A stretch of DNA of 64,000 nt from Novosphingobium panipatense (lineage in GTDB: Bacteria > Pseudomonadota > Alphaproteobacteria > Sphingomonadales > Sphingomonadaceae): assembly GCF_002149965.1 (NCBI RefSeq), contig NZ_MSQB01000021.1, positions 32,236 through 96,235 of the forward strand. Reading direction: 5' to 3'. Of the stretch, positions 16,179 through 24,639 are shown one piece after another. The notes under the pieces were generated by a model that saw only the letters and a program-made list of their open reading frames with translations, was not told the origin of the DNA and ran no database searches. The stretch's first letter is position 1. Each line of letters begins with the position of its first letter. Position numbers and translations under genes: made by a program.

Positions 16179-17744
16179 ATGACCCCGGCCCGTGGCCTGT
16201 TCCCGCAGATGACGGCGGCCTGTGCGCTGCTGTCTCTGGCTACCCCTGTCTTCGCCGCGCCCGTTCCGGCCGCATCCGCAAGCGCCGCATCCGACATGAG
16301 TGCCGCCATCGTGGTCGACCAGCCGCTGCCGCCCCCACCGGTGGAGATCGGCGCGCCGCCGCCGGTGCCGCCGCCCGCCTCGCCGCCCATTCCCGAGCCC
16401 GTCCCCGGCGGCCGTCCGGCCACACCGCTCACCCCCCAGAGCCTGCGCTGGACCGAGGACTGGTCGCCGCTTGCCGATCCGGCCAGGCGCACTTCACCGC
16501 TGGAAGTGCTGCGCTATCTCCCGCTCGGCAGCGACCCGGATGTCTATCTCTCCATCGGCGGCGAGGCGCGCTACAACTATACCTACTGGAGCGCGCTCAA
16601 CCTCGGCGCCAAGGGCAAGGACAAGCTCTCCGCCCTCCAGCAGCGGCTGCGGCTCGTGGCGGATCTCCATCTCGGCCAATATGTCCGCGCCTTCTTCGAA
16701 CTGGGCGACAACCGCGAGTTCTTCGAGGACTTCGCGACCCCGCCCAACCGGGACAAGCTGGATATCAACCAGGCCTTCATCGACGTGACCCTGCCGCTGG
16801 GTGAGACGACCAGCCTGACCTTGCGCCCCGGTCGCTTCGAGATGCCGATCGGCAACGGCAAGCTCGTCGGCCTGCGCGACGGCGTGAACGTGCGCTACGT
16901 CTACCAGGGCGTGCGCGGCACGCTGATCGAAAAGGGCAAGTTCCGGCTCGATGCCTTCGCAGTGAAGCCCGTCACGTTCGAACCCGGCACTTTCGACGAC
17001 GGCCCCGAGGACGGGCGCCATTTCAACGGCGTCTACTTCGCCACCGCGCCGGGCCTGGTCGTGCCCAATCTCGCGGTCGACCTCTACTGGTACGATCTCT
17101 ACCGCGAGAATGCGCGCTATACCACGCTGACCGGCACCGAAAGCCGCCGAAGCTGGGGCCTGCGCCTGTCAGGCCGGGCGAGCGGGTTCGACTACGACGC
17201 CGAGGGCACCTATCAGACCGGCAGCTTCGCCGGGCAGGAGATCAAGGCCTGGGGCATGCTGCTGGAAGGCGGCTATACGTTTGCCCAGGCGCCCCTGAAA
17301 CCGCGCATCGGCGGCCGCTTCAACTGGTTCAGCGGCGATGACGACCCTAACGACGGCAAGATCGGCACTTTCGCCCCGCCCTTCCCGCGCACCCCGCTCT
17401 ATAGCGATGCGGGCTGGCTCAACATGTCGAACATGATCGACATCACGCCCACCCTGACACTGAAACCGTCGAAGAAGCTGACAGTCGTGACCGGCCCGGA
17501 ATGGTTCTGGCGCGATACCGCCGCCGATGCGGTCTATGCCGGGCCGACCAACTTCCCGCTGCTGCGCCCCACCGACGGCAAGCGCTTCGTCGGCACCGGC
17601 CTCAATTTCCAGATGGACTACCTCGCGACGAAGAACCTCAGCTTCCACCTCTACTTCACGCACTTCATCGCCAGCGATTCCTTGCAATCGGGCGGTGGGC
17701 GCAATTCGGACTACTTCGGTTTCTGGACCGATTTCCGGTTCTGA
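16179..17744 (+). CDS. Outer membrane porin, alginate-export (AlgE-like) family
   Basis: A 521-residue protein with a signal peptide (residues 1-27, ending FAAPV) and a proline-rich linker (about residues 45-80, PLPPPPVEIGAPPP). The beta-barrel has alternating strands and conserved LNFQMDYLATKNLSFHLYF near the C-terminus, ending in DFRF with the terminal Phe usual for outer-membrane barrels. The ATG at 16179 has a strong GGAGAGGA site. In sphingomonads such alginate-export porins often accompany aromatic or sugar-acid uptake genes. Here it probably passes shikimate/quinate or aromatic acids into the periplasm. It ends nine bases before a complex repeat. Confidence 0.8.
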   Translation: MTPARGLFPQMTAACALLSLATPVFAAPVPAASASAASDMSAAIVVDQPLPPPPVEIGAPPPVPPPASPPIPEPVPGGRPATPLTPQSLRWTEDWSPLADPARRTSPLEVLRYLPLGSDPDVYLSIGGEARYNYTYWSALNLGAKGKDKLSALQQRLRLVADLHLGQYVRAFFELGDNREFFEDFATPPNRDKLDINQAFIDVTLPLGETTSLTLRPGRFEMPIGNGKLVGLRDGVNVRYVYQGVRGTLIEKGKFRLDAFAVKPVTFEPGTFDDGPEDGRHFNGVYFATAPGLVVPNLAVDLYWYDLYRENARYTTLTGTESRRSWGLRLSGRASGFDYDAEGTYQTGSFAGQEIKAWGMLLEGGYTFAQAPLKPRIGGRFNWFSGDDDPNDGKIGTFAPPFPRTPLYSDAGWLNMSNMIDITPTLTLKPSKKLTVVTGPEWFWRDTAADAVYAGPTNFPLLRPTDGKRFVGTGLNFQMDYLATKNLSFHLYFTHFIASDSLQSGGGRNSDYFGFWTDFRF

Positions 17745-17753
17745 GGAGAGTCT

Positions 17754-17946
17754 GTTTGAAAATCCGCCGCAGGCGGATTTTTGCGGCACCGGCGAGTCTT
17801 TGTTGAGTACGCCTTCGACATCCGTCGAAGGCTTACGGCACCGGCCCACACCCCCACCCGACCTCCCACGAGTGTATCCTGATGGGAGGTCGGGTGGGGG
17901 TGTGGGCCGGTGCCGCAAAAAATGCCCGGATGGGCATTTTTCAAAC
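17754..17946. repeat. Composite hairpin element, copy 1
   Basis: Lies between the convergent porin and LysR genes, nine bases from each stop. The outer arms GTTTGAAAA (17754-17762) and TTTTCAAAC (17938-17946) pair. Inside are hairpin A (17759-17768 with 17772-17781), an extra hairpin GCCTTCGAC/GTCGAAGGC in a 48-nt insertion absent from copy 2, and a perfect 32-bp inverted repeat B (17837-17868 with 17883-17914). The loop of B carries GTATCCTG. Hairpin C follows (17918-17927 with 17932-17941). Copy 2 at 41701 has the same plan with compensated changes in the arms. Confidence 0.9.
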
Positions 17947-17955
17947 GGAGTGAAC

Positions 17956-18906
17956 CTAATCCCGCAGCGGCAGCTCCACGATGTCGCTCTCTTCAAGACG
18001 GGCGACCTCGCGCTCCAGTTCGGCGAGCAGCAGCTTGCCCGCATCGCCAAGATTGCCGCGATGGATGATCCCCGCGGGACGCGCGGCGGCGGGGATCGGC
18101 ACCGGCAGGATGCGCAGCATGTCCCGCGCCAGGTCTCCCGCCACCAGCACGCGCGGCACCGCGCTGACGAAATTGCCGGAAAGCAGCAGTTCGCGCATGA
18201 AGCCGACCGAAGTGGACTGCACCGCCGCATCGGTGGAGAGGCCGATCTGGCGCAGGATTTCCCGCACGTCCCGCTCCATCAGCGTGCTGACGGCAGGCAG
18301 GACGAGGCTGAAGCGCTGGACTTCGGCAACCGAGATCGCGGGCATCGCGAAAAGCGGATGATCGCTGCGCGCGACCAGGGAAATCGGCTCGTTGTAGAGG
18401 ACCCGCCGTTCCAGTCCGTCGGACTGGCCCGGGGGATAGAGGCGCCCCACGATCACGTCGATCTCGCCCGACAGCAGCGAGGGGATCATCTGGTCGGTCC
18501 TGCCCTCCACCACCGAGATCGAAAGGTTCGCCGTGCGGCTTCCGGCATTGGCGAGCACCGCGGGCAGTAGGCCGTGCGCCGCCACCGGCAAGGCCCCGAC
18601 GCGGATCGTGCGCTGCTGTCCGTCGGACAGGCGGTCCAGTTCGGTTTCGAGATCGCGGATGGTCGAAAGCAGCTTGCGCGCCGTGGCGGTGAGCACCTTG
18701 CCGGTCGCATTGGGGCGCACGCCGCGCGGGTGGCGCTCGAAGATCTCGGCCCCGATGATCTCCTCGACTTCCTGCAAGGTGCGCGAGAGCGCGGGCTGGC
18801 TGACCCGCAAGGCGCGCGACGCGCGGAGCAGGCTCTTGTGCTGCTCCAGCGCGTCGATCACCCTGAGGTGCCGGATCTTCAGCCGCTGTTCGAGGTAATG
18901 GGCCAA
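17956..18906 (-). CDS. LysR-family regulator, PcaQ/GbpR-like
   Basis: A 316-residue LysR protein with helix-turn-helix (LLRASRALRVSQPALSRTLQ, residues 25-44) and effector domain. Its opening HYLEQRLKIRHLRVIDAL and overall length resemble PcaQ, the protocatechuate-pathway activator of rhizobia. It is the last gene of the minus-strand demethylase/ligBA run, 36 bases after the vanB-like gene, so it is probably co-transcribed with its targets. The effector is likely protocatechuate or a ring-cleavage product, inferred from neighbours. Confidence 0.88.
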   Translation of the reverse strand: MAHYLEQRLKIRHLRVIDALEQHKSLLRASRALRVSQPALSRTLQEVEEIIGAEIFERHPRGVRPNATGKVLTATARKLLSTIRDLETELDRLSDGQQRTIRVGALPVAAHGLLPAVLANAGSRTANLSISVVEGRTDQMIPSLLSGEIDVIVGRLYPPGQSDGLERRVLYNEPISLVARSDHPLFAMPAISVAEVQRFSLVLPAVSTLMERDVREILRQIGLSTDAAVQSTSVGFMRELLLSGNFVSAVPRVLVAGDLARDMLRILPVPIPAAARPAGIIHRGNLGDAGKLLLAELEREVARLEESDIVELPLRD

Positions 18907-18942
18907 GGCTTGCGTATTCTCCTCAGGCGGCCGGTCCGCCGC

Positions 18943-19986
18943 TCATGCCGTTTCCCTTAACCCTGCTCCCCCTTCCCCGAAAGCAAAAGCGCCGTCGCCG
19001 CGCCAGGCCGGGTCGATCGTCACGCAGCCGCCCGCCACGCGTGAGACGCAGGCGCACATCTGCCGGTTCTCGCGGTGCTGCCGCGCCGAAAGGAAGACGT
19101 CGCGGTGATCGACAACCCCTTCGGCCTCGACGATGTCCACGGCGCAGAGACCGCATTCGCCGCGGCGACATTCGAAGACCACTTCCACGCCCGCCGCTTC
19201 CAGGGCGTCGAGCATGGATTCGTTCTCGCGCACCACGACTTCGGCGCCGAGACGCGGGACCTTGACCGTGAAGGCCTCGGCGCGGTGGCTGCCGCTCGAT
19301 CCGAAGGTTTCGTAGCGCAGTTTCGCGCGGGGGCGACCGGCCGCTTCCCAGGCCTGCCGCACCGCTTCCATCAGGCCCAGCGGCCCGCACATGTAGAGTT
19401 CGCCGTCCGGCGGCAGGCGGTCGATCTCGGCGGCGAGGTCCAGCGCCGTCTCCCCGTCCGACGGGTACAGCGCGAGCCGCTCGCCCAGCAGGTCTTCCAG
19501 TTCGCGGCGATAGGCGAATTCCTCGGATGAGCGCGCCGCATAGACCATGCGCGGCGCCGCGCCGCGCGCCGCCAGTTGCCGTGCCATCGCCACCATCGGG
19601 GTGATGCCGACGCCGCCCGCCAGCAGCAGGTAATGCGGCGCGCCGTAGGTCAAGGGAAAGTCGCAGCGCGGCGCATCGACGGCCAGGGTGTCTCCCACCG
19701 CCAGCCCCCACATGAAGGCCGAACCGCCCCGGCTTTCCGGCTGGAGCTTGACCGCGATCCGCAGCACCGCGCCGTCGGTTTCGACCACCGAGTAGGAACG
19801 ATGGTCCTGCCGGTCGCCCAGATCGACGCGAACGCGCAGATGGCTGCCGGGCGGGCAGGCGCGAATGTTGTCCATCGCCAGCGTGAATTCGCGGATCGTC
19901 GGCGTCACGTCGCGGATCGCCGCGACCCGCGCCTCGGTCCAAGGACCGTTCGACGCGGCGCCCGCCGCTTTTGCCGACGCGCTCAT
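18943..19986 (-). CDS. vanB: Vanillate O-demethylase reductase-like protein (VanB type)
   Basis: A 347-residue electron-transfer partner for the Rieske oxygenase encoded just upstream. Domain order is FMN/FAD-binding (DHRSYSVVE), NAD-binding (LAGGVGITPMVAMA) and a C-terminal plant-type 2Fe-2S ferredoxin with CRRGECGLC and a last Cys in MCACVSR, as in phthalate dioxygenase reductase-family VanB. The ATG at 19986 overlaps the oxygenase stop (ATGA), so translation is coupled. It moves electrons from NAD(P)H to the oxygenase in the cytosol. The C-terminal tail is Gly-rich and slightly long. Confidence 0.85.
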   Translation of the reverse strand: MSASAKAAGAASNGPWTEARVAAIRDVTPTIREFTLAMDNIRACPPGSHLRVRVDLGDRQDHRSYSVVETDGAVLRIAVKLQPESRGGSAFMWGLAVGDTLAVDAPRCDFPLTYGAPHYLLLAGGVGITPMVAMARQLAARGAAPRMVYAARSSEEFAYRRELEDLLGERLALYPSDGETALDLAAEIDRLPPDGELYMCGPLGLMEAVRQAWEAAGRPRAKLRYETFGSSGSHRAEAFTVKVPRLGAEVVVRENESMLDALEAAGVEVVFECRRGECGLCAVDIVEAEGVVDHRDVFLSARQHRENRQMCACVSRVAGGCVTIDPAWRGDGAFAFGEGGAGLRETA

Positions 19987-21035
19987 TCCGCTGCCTCCGC
20001 CAGATAGGGTTCTTCCTCGACCGCGATCATCCGGTCGATCGCCCGGCGCGCCCACATGGAGCCCGCGTCGATGTTGAGGTTGTAGAAGACGTGGTCGGGA
20101 TGCTCGTCGATGGCTACTTGCTGTGCCTCGATCACCGTCTCGTCCTCGACCATGATGCCGCCGCCGGCATTGAGCACGCGGCGGGTATGGCCCTGATCGC
20201 CTATGTTGTAATTGCGCAGGTGCGCCCAGAAATAATAGCAGGTCTTGTCCGTCGAGGGCGTGGGCAGGTGCAGCACCCGCATATCGACGCCCTGCGAACG
20301 ATCGCCTTCCGGCGCGCCGGTTCCGGCCGGGGCCACGCCGACTTCGAGGTAGATCACCGAGGGCGCAAGGAAATTGATGATCTGCCAGCGATCGGTCTTG
20401 CCCGGCTTGCCGAGTTGCCCCGCCCAGAATGGGGGCGCTTCCTCGTTCAGCACCCAGCGTTCGACGCGCGCGGTGCGCTCGCCGTGGAAGGCATCGAAGG
20501 GCGCCTCGGCCAGGGCCTCGTTGCCGATGCTGGAGGCATGGACGAACGTCTCGTGGGTAAGGTCCATGAGGTTGTCGATGACCAGGCGATAATCCGCCTT
20601 CACCTCGGTCATGCTGCCGTCGCCCGCCCATTCGGCATGGTCGGGCCAGGGCAGGTCCGGGATCAGCGCCGGATCGGCCAGCGCCGCGTCACCCGGCCAG
20701 ACCCAGACGAAGCGGTGGCGCTGGACGACCGGGAACGACTTCACGCAGGCCGAGGGGTTGATCGTCTCCTGCGAGGGCATGTGGGTGCAGCGCCCGTTGG
20801 GGCCGAACACCAGCCCGTGATAGCCGCAGCGCACGTCGTCACCCTGAAGCGATCCGATCGAGAGCGGCACCAGCCGGTGCCAGCAGGCATCCTCCAGTGC
20901 TACCGGCGTCCCGTCCTGCTTGCGGTAGAGCACCATCTTGCGATTGCAGATCGTGCGCGAAAGCAGGCTGCGGCCCACTTCGGCATCCCACGCGGCGACG
21001 TACCACGCATTCATCGGGAATGTGCGTTGCTTCAT
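19983..21035 (-). CDS. vanA: Rieske oxygenase, vanillate O-demethylase type (VanA-like)
   Basis: A 350-residue oxygenase that would remove the methyl group of vanillate as formaldehyde to give protocatechuate. Rieske ligands are C-x-H in DACWHRL and C-x2-H in VRCGYHG. The mononuclear iron site is MDLTHETFVHASSIG with the D-x2-H-x4-H pattern. DYRLVIDNLMDL, APPFW and DRWQI match known VanA proteins closely. Trp replaces the usual Pro in the CPHR motif. The ATG at 21035 has GGGAGAAGAA upstream. It lies directly after ligA, so its product feeds LigAB. Other methoxybenzoates (syringate, 3-O-methylgallate) are possible. Confidence 0.85.
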   Translation of the reverse strand: MKQRTFPMNAWYVAAWDAEVGRSLLSRTICNRKMVLYRKQDGTPVALEDACWHRLVPLSIGSLQGDDVRCGYHGLVFGPNGRCTHMPSQETINPSACVKSFPVVQRHRFVWVWPGDAALADPALIPDLPWPDHAEWAGDGSMTEVKADYRLVIDNLMDLTHETFVHASSIGNEALAEAPFDAFHGERTARVERWVLNEEAPPFWAGQLGKPGKTDRWQIINFLAPSVIYLEVGVAPAGTGAPEGDRSQGVDMRVLHLPTPSTDKTCYYFWAHLRNYNIGDQGHTRRVLNAGGGIMVEDETVIEAQQVAIDEHPDHVFYNLNIDAGSMWARRAIDRMIAVEEEPYLAEAAE

Positions 21036-21061
21036 GTTCTCTTCTCCCAAGATCCCGGCCA

Positions 21062-21424
21062 TCAGCGTGCGTGCGGCACGGCCCGGGTCTGCATGAATTC
21101 CTCGAGGCTCTCGCCGCGCATGATCGCGTAGACTTCGAGATTGGTCTTGCGCACCACCCGCGCCCACTTTTCGAGGACGAAGAAGTTCACCCCTGATTGG
21201 ACGATGCCCAGCCAGTCGCGCGCGCGGACAAGGGCCTTTTCCTCATCGTCCAGCCCGGCGGAGGCCATTGCCGCTTCCTCGTCCTGCCAGAAGGCCTCGC
21301 GGGCTTCCGGGCGGATCATGTTCCAGAAGAAGCGGTTGAAGGCGAGGCGGCGATTGCAGGTGCGTAGGTCGAACACGTAAGTGCCTTCCGGCATGCCCAG
21401 CGTCTGGGGATTCTGCGTGAACAT
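21062..21424 (-). CDS. ligA: Protocatechuate 4,5-dioxygenase, alpha subunit
   Basis: The 120-residue small subunit of the extradiol LigAB dioxygenase. It matches LigA in length and sequence: the GTYVFDLRTCNRRLAFNRFF region, then LVRARDWLGIVQSGVNFFVL. The subunit caps the active site of LigB. It starts three bases after the ligB stop. Gene order here is B then A, opposite to the A-B order of the well-studied SYK-6 operon. The vanA-like gene follows after 26 bases. Confidence 0.93.
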   Translation of the reverse strand: MFTQNPQTLGMPEGTYVFDLRTCNRRLAFNRFFWNMIRPEAREAFWQDEEAAMASAGLDDEEKALVRARDWLGIVQSGVNFFVLEKWARVVRKTNLEVYAIMRGESLEEFMQTRAVPHAR

Positions 21425-21427
21425 GGC

Positions 21428-22309
21428 TCAGGCCACCTCCTGCTCGCGCATCGGCGCGGCAAGATCGCCGGCAACGCGCTCCTCGTAAGTGACGACCGTC
21501 ATCGCGGTGGTGGTCATCAGGTAGTAGTTGCGATGAACCTCATCGAGCTGCGGCCCCAGCGCCCCGCGCATCGCCAGCCACATGATCTGCTCGACGCTCT
21601 CGGCGCCGCCCAGCCGCACATAGTCGGCATGGCTGAGCCTGGTCAGCCGCTCGGGGTCGTCGCGCAGCAGTTCCAGGAATTCGAGGTCCCACTCGGTATT
21701 GTTGAAGCCGGTCCGTTCGCCATGAATCTGGTGCGAAAGTCCGCCGGTTCCGACCACGACCACGCTCAGGTCCTCGGGATAGCTTTCCACTGCGCGCCGC
21801 ACCGCCTGCCCCAGCCGGTAGCAGCGCCGCGCGGTGGGGAGCGGATATTGCAGGACGTTGATGGCGATCGGCACGACCGTGCCCGGCCAGTCCGGCTCAT
21901 GCGGCCAGAGCAGCGGCAGGGGCGAGGCGATGCCGTGGTCGATCGGCTTGTTCTGGAAGAACGCCAGGTCGAACTCCTCGTTCACCAGCGCCTCGCCGAT
22001 ATGGGCCTGGAAATCCACGTCGCCGCGAATGTCGGGAAGACCGCGCAGCCCCGCGCCTTCGTCCGCGACCGGGAAGCGCGCGCCCACGCCCAGCGCGAAG
22101 GTGGGATAGAGATCGAAGAACAGCGTCGTCGCGTGGTCGTTGTAGAAGAACAGCAGAACGTCCGGCTGCTTTTCCGCGAGCCAGCGGGCGACCGGCTTGT
22201 AGCCTTCGAATAGAGGCGCCCAGACCGGGTCTTCCTGCCGCCCCTTGTCATAGGCGACGCCGATCGTGGGTACGTGCGAGGTGCCGATGCCGCCAATGAT
22301 CCTTGCCAT
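21428..22309 (-). CDS. ligB: Protocatechuate 4,5-dioxygenase, beta (catalytic) subunit
   Basis: A 293-residue class III extradiol dioxygenase that opens protocatechuate between C4 and C5 with Fe(II) and oxygen to 4-carboxy-2-hydroxymuconate semialdehyde. Iron and catalytic residues are visible: His12 in GGIGTSHVP, His near residue 59 in FYNDHATT, catalytic His in GTGGLSHQIHG near 195, and a Glu in the C-terminal third. The length equals LigB rather than the fused DesB gallate dioxygenase. The preceding Rieske gene ends 22 bases upstream. Gallate could be a side substrate. Confidence 0.93.
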   Translation of the reverse strand: MARIIGGIGTSHVPTIGVAYDKGRQEDPVWAPLFEGYKPVARWLAEKQPDVLLFFYNDHATTLFFDLYPTFALGVGARFPVADEGAGLRGLPDIRGDVDFQAHIGEALVNEEFDLAFFQNKPIDHGIASPLPLLWPHEPDWPGTVVPIAINVLQYPLPTARRCYRLGQAVRRAVESYPEDLSVVVVGTGGLSHQIHGERTGFNNTEWDLEFLELLRDDPERLTRLSHADYVRLGGAESVEQIMWLAMRGALGPQLDEVHRNYYLMTTTAMTVVTYEERVAGDLAAPMREQEVA

Positions 22310-22331
22310 GGTATGTCCTTTTGAAGAGCGT

Positions 22332-23426
22332 TCAGTACGCGCGCGCCTGCTGCGCGGCGGCGCGTTCGAAGATGGAGCGGCGCATCAGCAGTCCGGGTTT
22401 GTCCGGCGCGAAGTTGAGGTCGAACTGCGGCTCCGCATCGGCGTTCACCGTCTCGGAAATCCATTCGAGAGCATCGACGTCTTCCAGATAGGCCTGCTCC
22501 GAAGCGCTGCGCAGGAACTCGTCCGCCGCCTCGTCGTCCAGCCGCCGGTCGCGCGAGTTGAACCACCAGTAATGGAGCGAGTTCTGCGTTTCGGGCGTGA
22601 TGAGATGGGTGATGTTGAAACGATAGACTTCTGCCTTGCCGGAGGGATCCTCGTTGTCGGTCACGCTGGCATAGGCGGTGTGCAGCGCCGGGGAGACGAA
22701 GCGGGCCTCGGAAAACCGGTCGACGCGGCGCTCCATCAGGCCCATCGGCACGCCGTAGATGCCCGGAGGCGGCGCATTCTTCAGCGACCGGTAGATGACG
22801 ATGACGTCGCCCTCCTGCCGCACATCCAGCTTGGAACGCGCGAATTCGGGCGTGCCGACGGTGCCGGGATGGAGGAAGGGGAAATGCGTCTGGTCCAGCA
22901 GGTTCTCGTGCATGGCGACGTAGTCCGACTTCATGTGGAAACTGCCGCGCACGCTCTTCCAGCCGGGGCTGGCCAGCCACGATGTGTCCGGGATCAGGCT
23001 CTCGTCGGCATGGTCGGGATCGCCCATCCAGATCCACACCAGCGGGCCGCGTTCCGCGGTGGGAAAGGCGCGGACATTGGCATTGGTCGGCACGATCGGC
23101 ATCGAGGGCATGTTCACGCAGCGCCCCGAGGGATCGAACTGCATGCCGTGATAGCCGCAGACCAGCACGTCCCCATCGAGCCGCCCTTTCGCCAGCGGGA
23201 AGGAGCGGTGCGGGCAGCGGTTGCGCACGGCCACGGGCTCTCCCGCCAAAGTGCGGTAGAGCGCCACGTCCACGCCCAGCAGGCGGCGGGCAAGGATGTC
23301 GCGGGTGATCTCGTCAGAGAAGCCGGCGACATACCAGCAATCGCGCACCAGCGGGGTGTTCTGGTCGGCGAAGCGTCCCATCTCCAGAGGGGAGGGCGCG
23401 GCGGCAATGGCGGTAATCGAATTCAT
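22332..23426 (-). CDS. Second Rieske oxygenase, aromatic O-demethylase-like
   Basis: A 364-residue oxygenase alpha subunit, only distantly like the vanA-type gene 1.3 kb downstream. Rieske ligands are in RNRCPHRSFPLAKG and VCGYHGMQF; the iron site is NLLDQTHFPFLHPG (N-x2-D-x2-H-x4-H). It belongs to the single-component-alpha group that includes dicamba demethylase, toluenesulfonate and VanA-like enzymes. It is the second gene of the operon, 14 bases after its reductase partner. It probably acts on another methoxylated or substituted benzoate leading to protocatechuate. Substrate not determined from sequence. Confidence 0.82.
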   Translation of the reverse strand: MNSITAIAAAPSPLEMGRFADQNTPLVRDCWYVAGFSDEITRDILARRLLGVDVALYRTLAGEPVAVRNRCPHRSFPLAKGRLDGDVLVCGYHGMQFDPSGRCVNMPSMPIVPTNANVRAFPTAERGPLVWIWMGDPDHADESLIPDTSWLASPGWKSVRGSFHMKSDYVAMHENLLDQTHFPFLHPGTVGTPEFARSKLDVRQEGDVIVIYRSLKNAPPPGIYGVPMGLMERRVDRFSEARFVSPALHTAYASVTDNEDPSGKAEVYRFNITHLITPETQNSLHYWWFNSRDRRLDDEAADEFLRSASEQAYLEDVDALEWISETVNADAEPQFDLNFAPDKPGLLMRRSIFERAAAQQARAY

Positions 23427-23440
23427 GTGATCTCTCCCAA

Positions 23441-24424
23441 TCACGCGTCGAGGACGAGCGTGCCGCCGCGCAGGCGCGATACGCAGATGCACAGCGTGTC
23501 TCCGGCGGCGCGCTCTTCTTCGCTCAGGTAGGAATCGCGGTGGTCGATGCGCTCGCCGCCCTCCAGTACGGGGAGCGGGCAGAGGCCGCATTCGCCGCGC
23601 CTGCAATCGGCAAGAGCCTCGATCCCGGCCACGGTCAGCGCATCGAGAATGCTGGTATCGCGCCCGACGCCCAGGGTCCGGCCCGAACGGCGCAGCTCGA
23701 CTTCGAAAGGCACGTCGTCCGGCGAAGGTCCGGCCGTGAAGCGCTCCGAACGAACGCGGCCTTCTTGCCAGCCGAGATCCCCGGCCGCCGCATGGACGGC
23801 GTCGATCATCGCCGCCGGGCCGCAGACGTAGACGGTGGTGTCGTCGCTCTGGCGCAGCAGCAGTTCGCGAATGTCGAGGTGGCGCGCGGCGGTCTCTCCG
23901 CTGAAATGGAGACGTCCCGAGGCGCCCGCCAGCCGGGCGACGTCATCGGCATAGGCCATCTGCTCCGCGGCGCGCCCGGTGTAGATCAGCTCGAACGGGC
24001 GCTTGCGCCGCACCAGGCTGCGCAGCATGGAGTAGATCGGCGTGATGCCGATGCCCCCCGCGATCAGCAGGCTGCGGCTGTCGCGCAAGTCGAGCGGAAA
24101 GTTGTTGCGCGGCCGGGATACCTTGAGCCGCGTGCCGACCGCGAAGGTGTCGTGGATATGGGCAGAACCGCGCTGCCGGTCTTCCCGCTGCACGGCGATG
24201 CGGTAGCGATCCGGTGCATCGTCCTCCAGCCCTGCACCGCCGACCAGCGAGTAATGCCGCACGACAGGGCCGCTGAGCGGCGAGACCGTGTGCAGTTCGA
24301 CATGGGCGCCGGGCGCCGGACGCGGGAGCGGCGCGCCGTCCACGGCGGCGAGGACATATTCGCGAATGCGCGGCGTCAGCTGGCGGATTCCTGCCACCGC
24401 CACATCGATCAACTGGCCTTTCAC
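23441..24424 (-). CDS. Rieske oxygenase reductase (phthalate/vanillate reductase type)
   Basis: A 327-residue flavin/2Fe-2S reductase with FMN motif VRHYSLVGGAG, NAD loop IAGGIGITPIYSML and ferredoxin cluster CRRGECGLC with last Cys in LCICVSR. It is the promoter-proximal gene of the seven-gene run. The GTG at 24424 was chosen because AAGGAGAGG lies five bases upstream; an ATG at 24463 would place that ribosome site inside the coding region. It faces the GntR regulator across an operator-like region. Confidence 0.88.
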   Translation of the reverse strand: MKGQLIDVAVAGIRQLTPRIREYVLAAVDGAPLPRPAPGAHVELHTVSPLSGPVVRHYSLVGGAGLEDDAPDRYRIAVQREDRQRGSAHIHDTFAVGTRLKVSRPRNNFPLDLRDSRSLLIAGGIGITPIYSMLRSLVRRKRPFELIYTGRAAEQMAYADDVARLAGASGRLHFSGETAARHLDIRELLLRQSDDTTVYVCGPAAMIDAVHAAAGDLGWQEGRVRSERFTAGPSPDDVPFEVELRRSGRTLGVGRDTSILDALTVAGIEALADCRRGECGLCPLPVLEGGERIDHRDSYLSEEERAAGDTLCICVSRLRGGTLVLDA

Positions 24425-24502
24425 CCGACCTCTCCTTTGTCTGGGCAATGCGACGCTTGCCACCGCGATCTCTGTCGCGATTCGATGATCAGAGATTCAC
24501 AT

Positions 24503-24562
24503 TGTATCCATTGATTGTCAATATACTCAAATAGAGGCCTGTTTTCGGCCTTTATGGATACA
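24503..24562. promoter_or_regulatory. Candidate GntR operator pair in the divergent promoter
   Basis: TGTATCCAT (24503-24511) and its perfect inverted copy ATGGATACA (24554-24562) flank an AT-rich core between the divergent reductase and GntR genes. The half-sites resemble the GGATCC-centred sites described for VanR of Caulobacter, a GntR-family vanillate repressor. The 42-bp spacing could loop, or each half could be bound separately. Confidence 0.55.
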
Positions 24563-24639
24563 TTATGCCGGTCAATGAATCCAAAGATGCTGTCGCAGCC
24601 TCTTGGCCATGCGAGGCTTGCTGTTGTAGGTTGCCCCCG

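Noticed and set aside
17837..17914. Long inverted repeat considered as an insertion-sequence end or CRISPR-like unit
   Set aside because: No spacer array, transposase or target duplication; the same nested design recurs at 41701 as a self-contained hairpin.
18943..18960. Possible terminator between vanB-like and lysR genes
   Set aside because: No stem with a U-run was found in the 36-bp gap, supporting one transcript.
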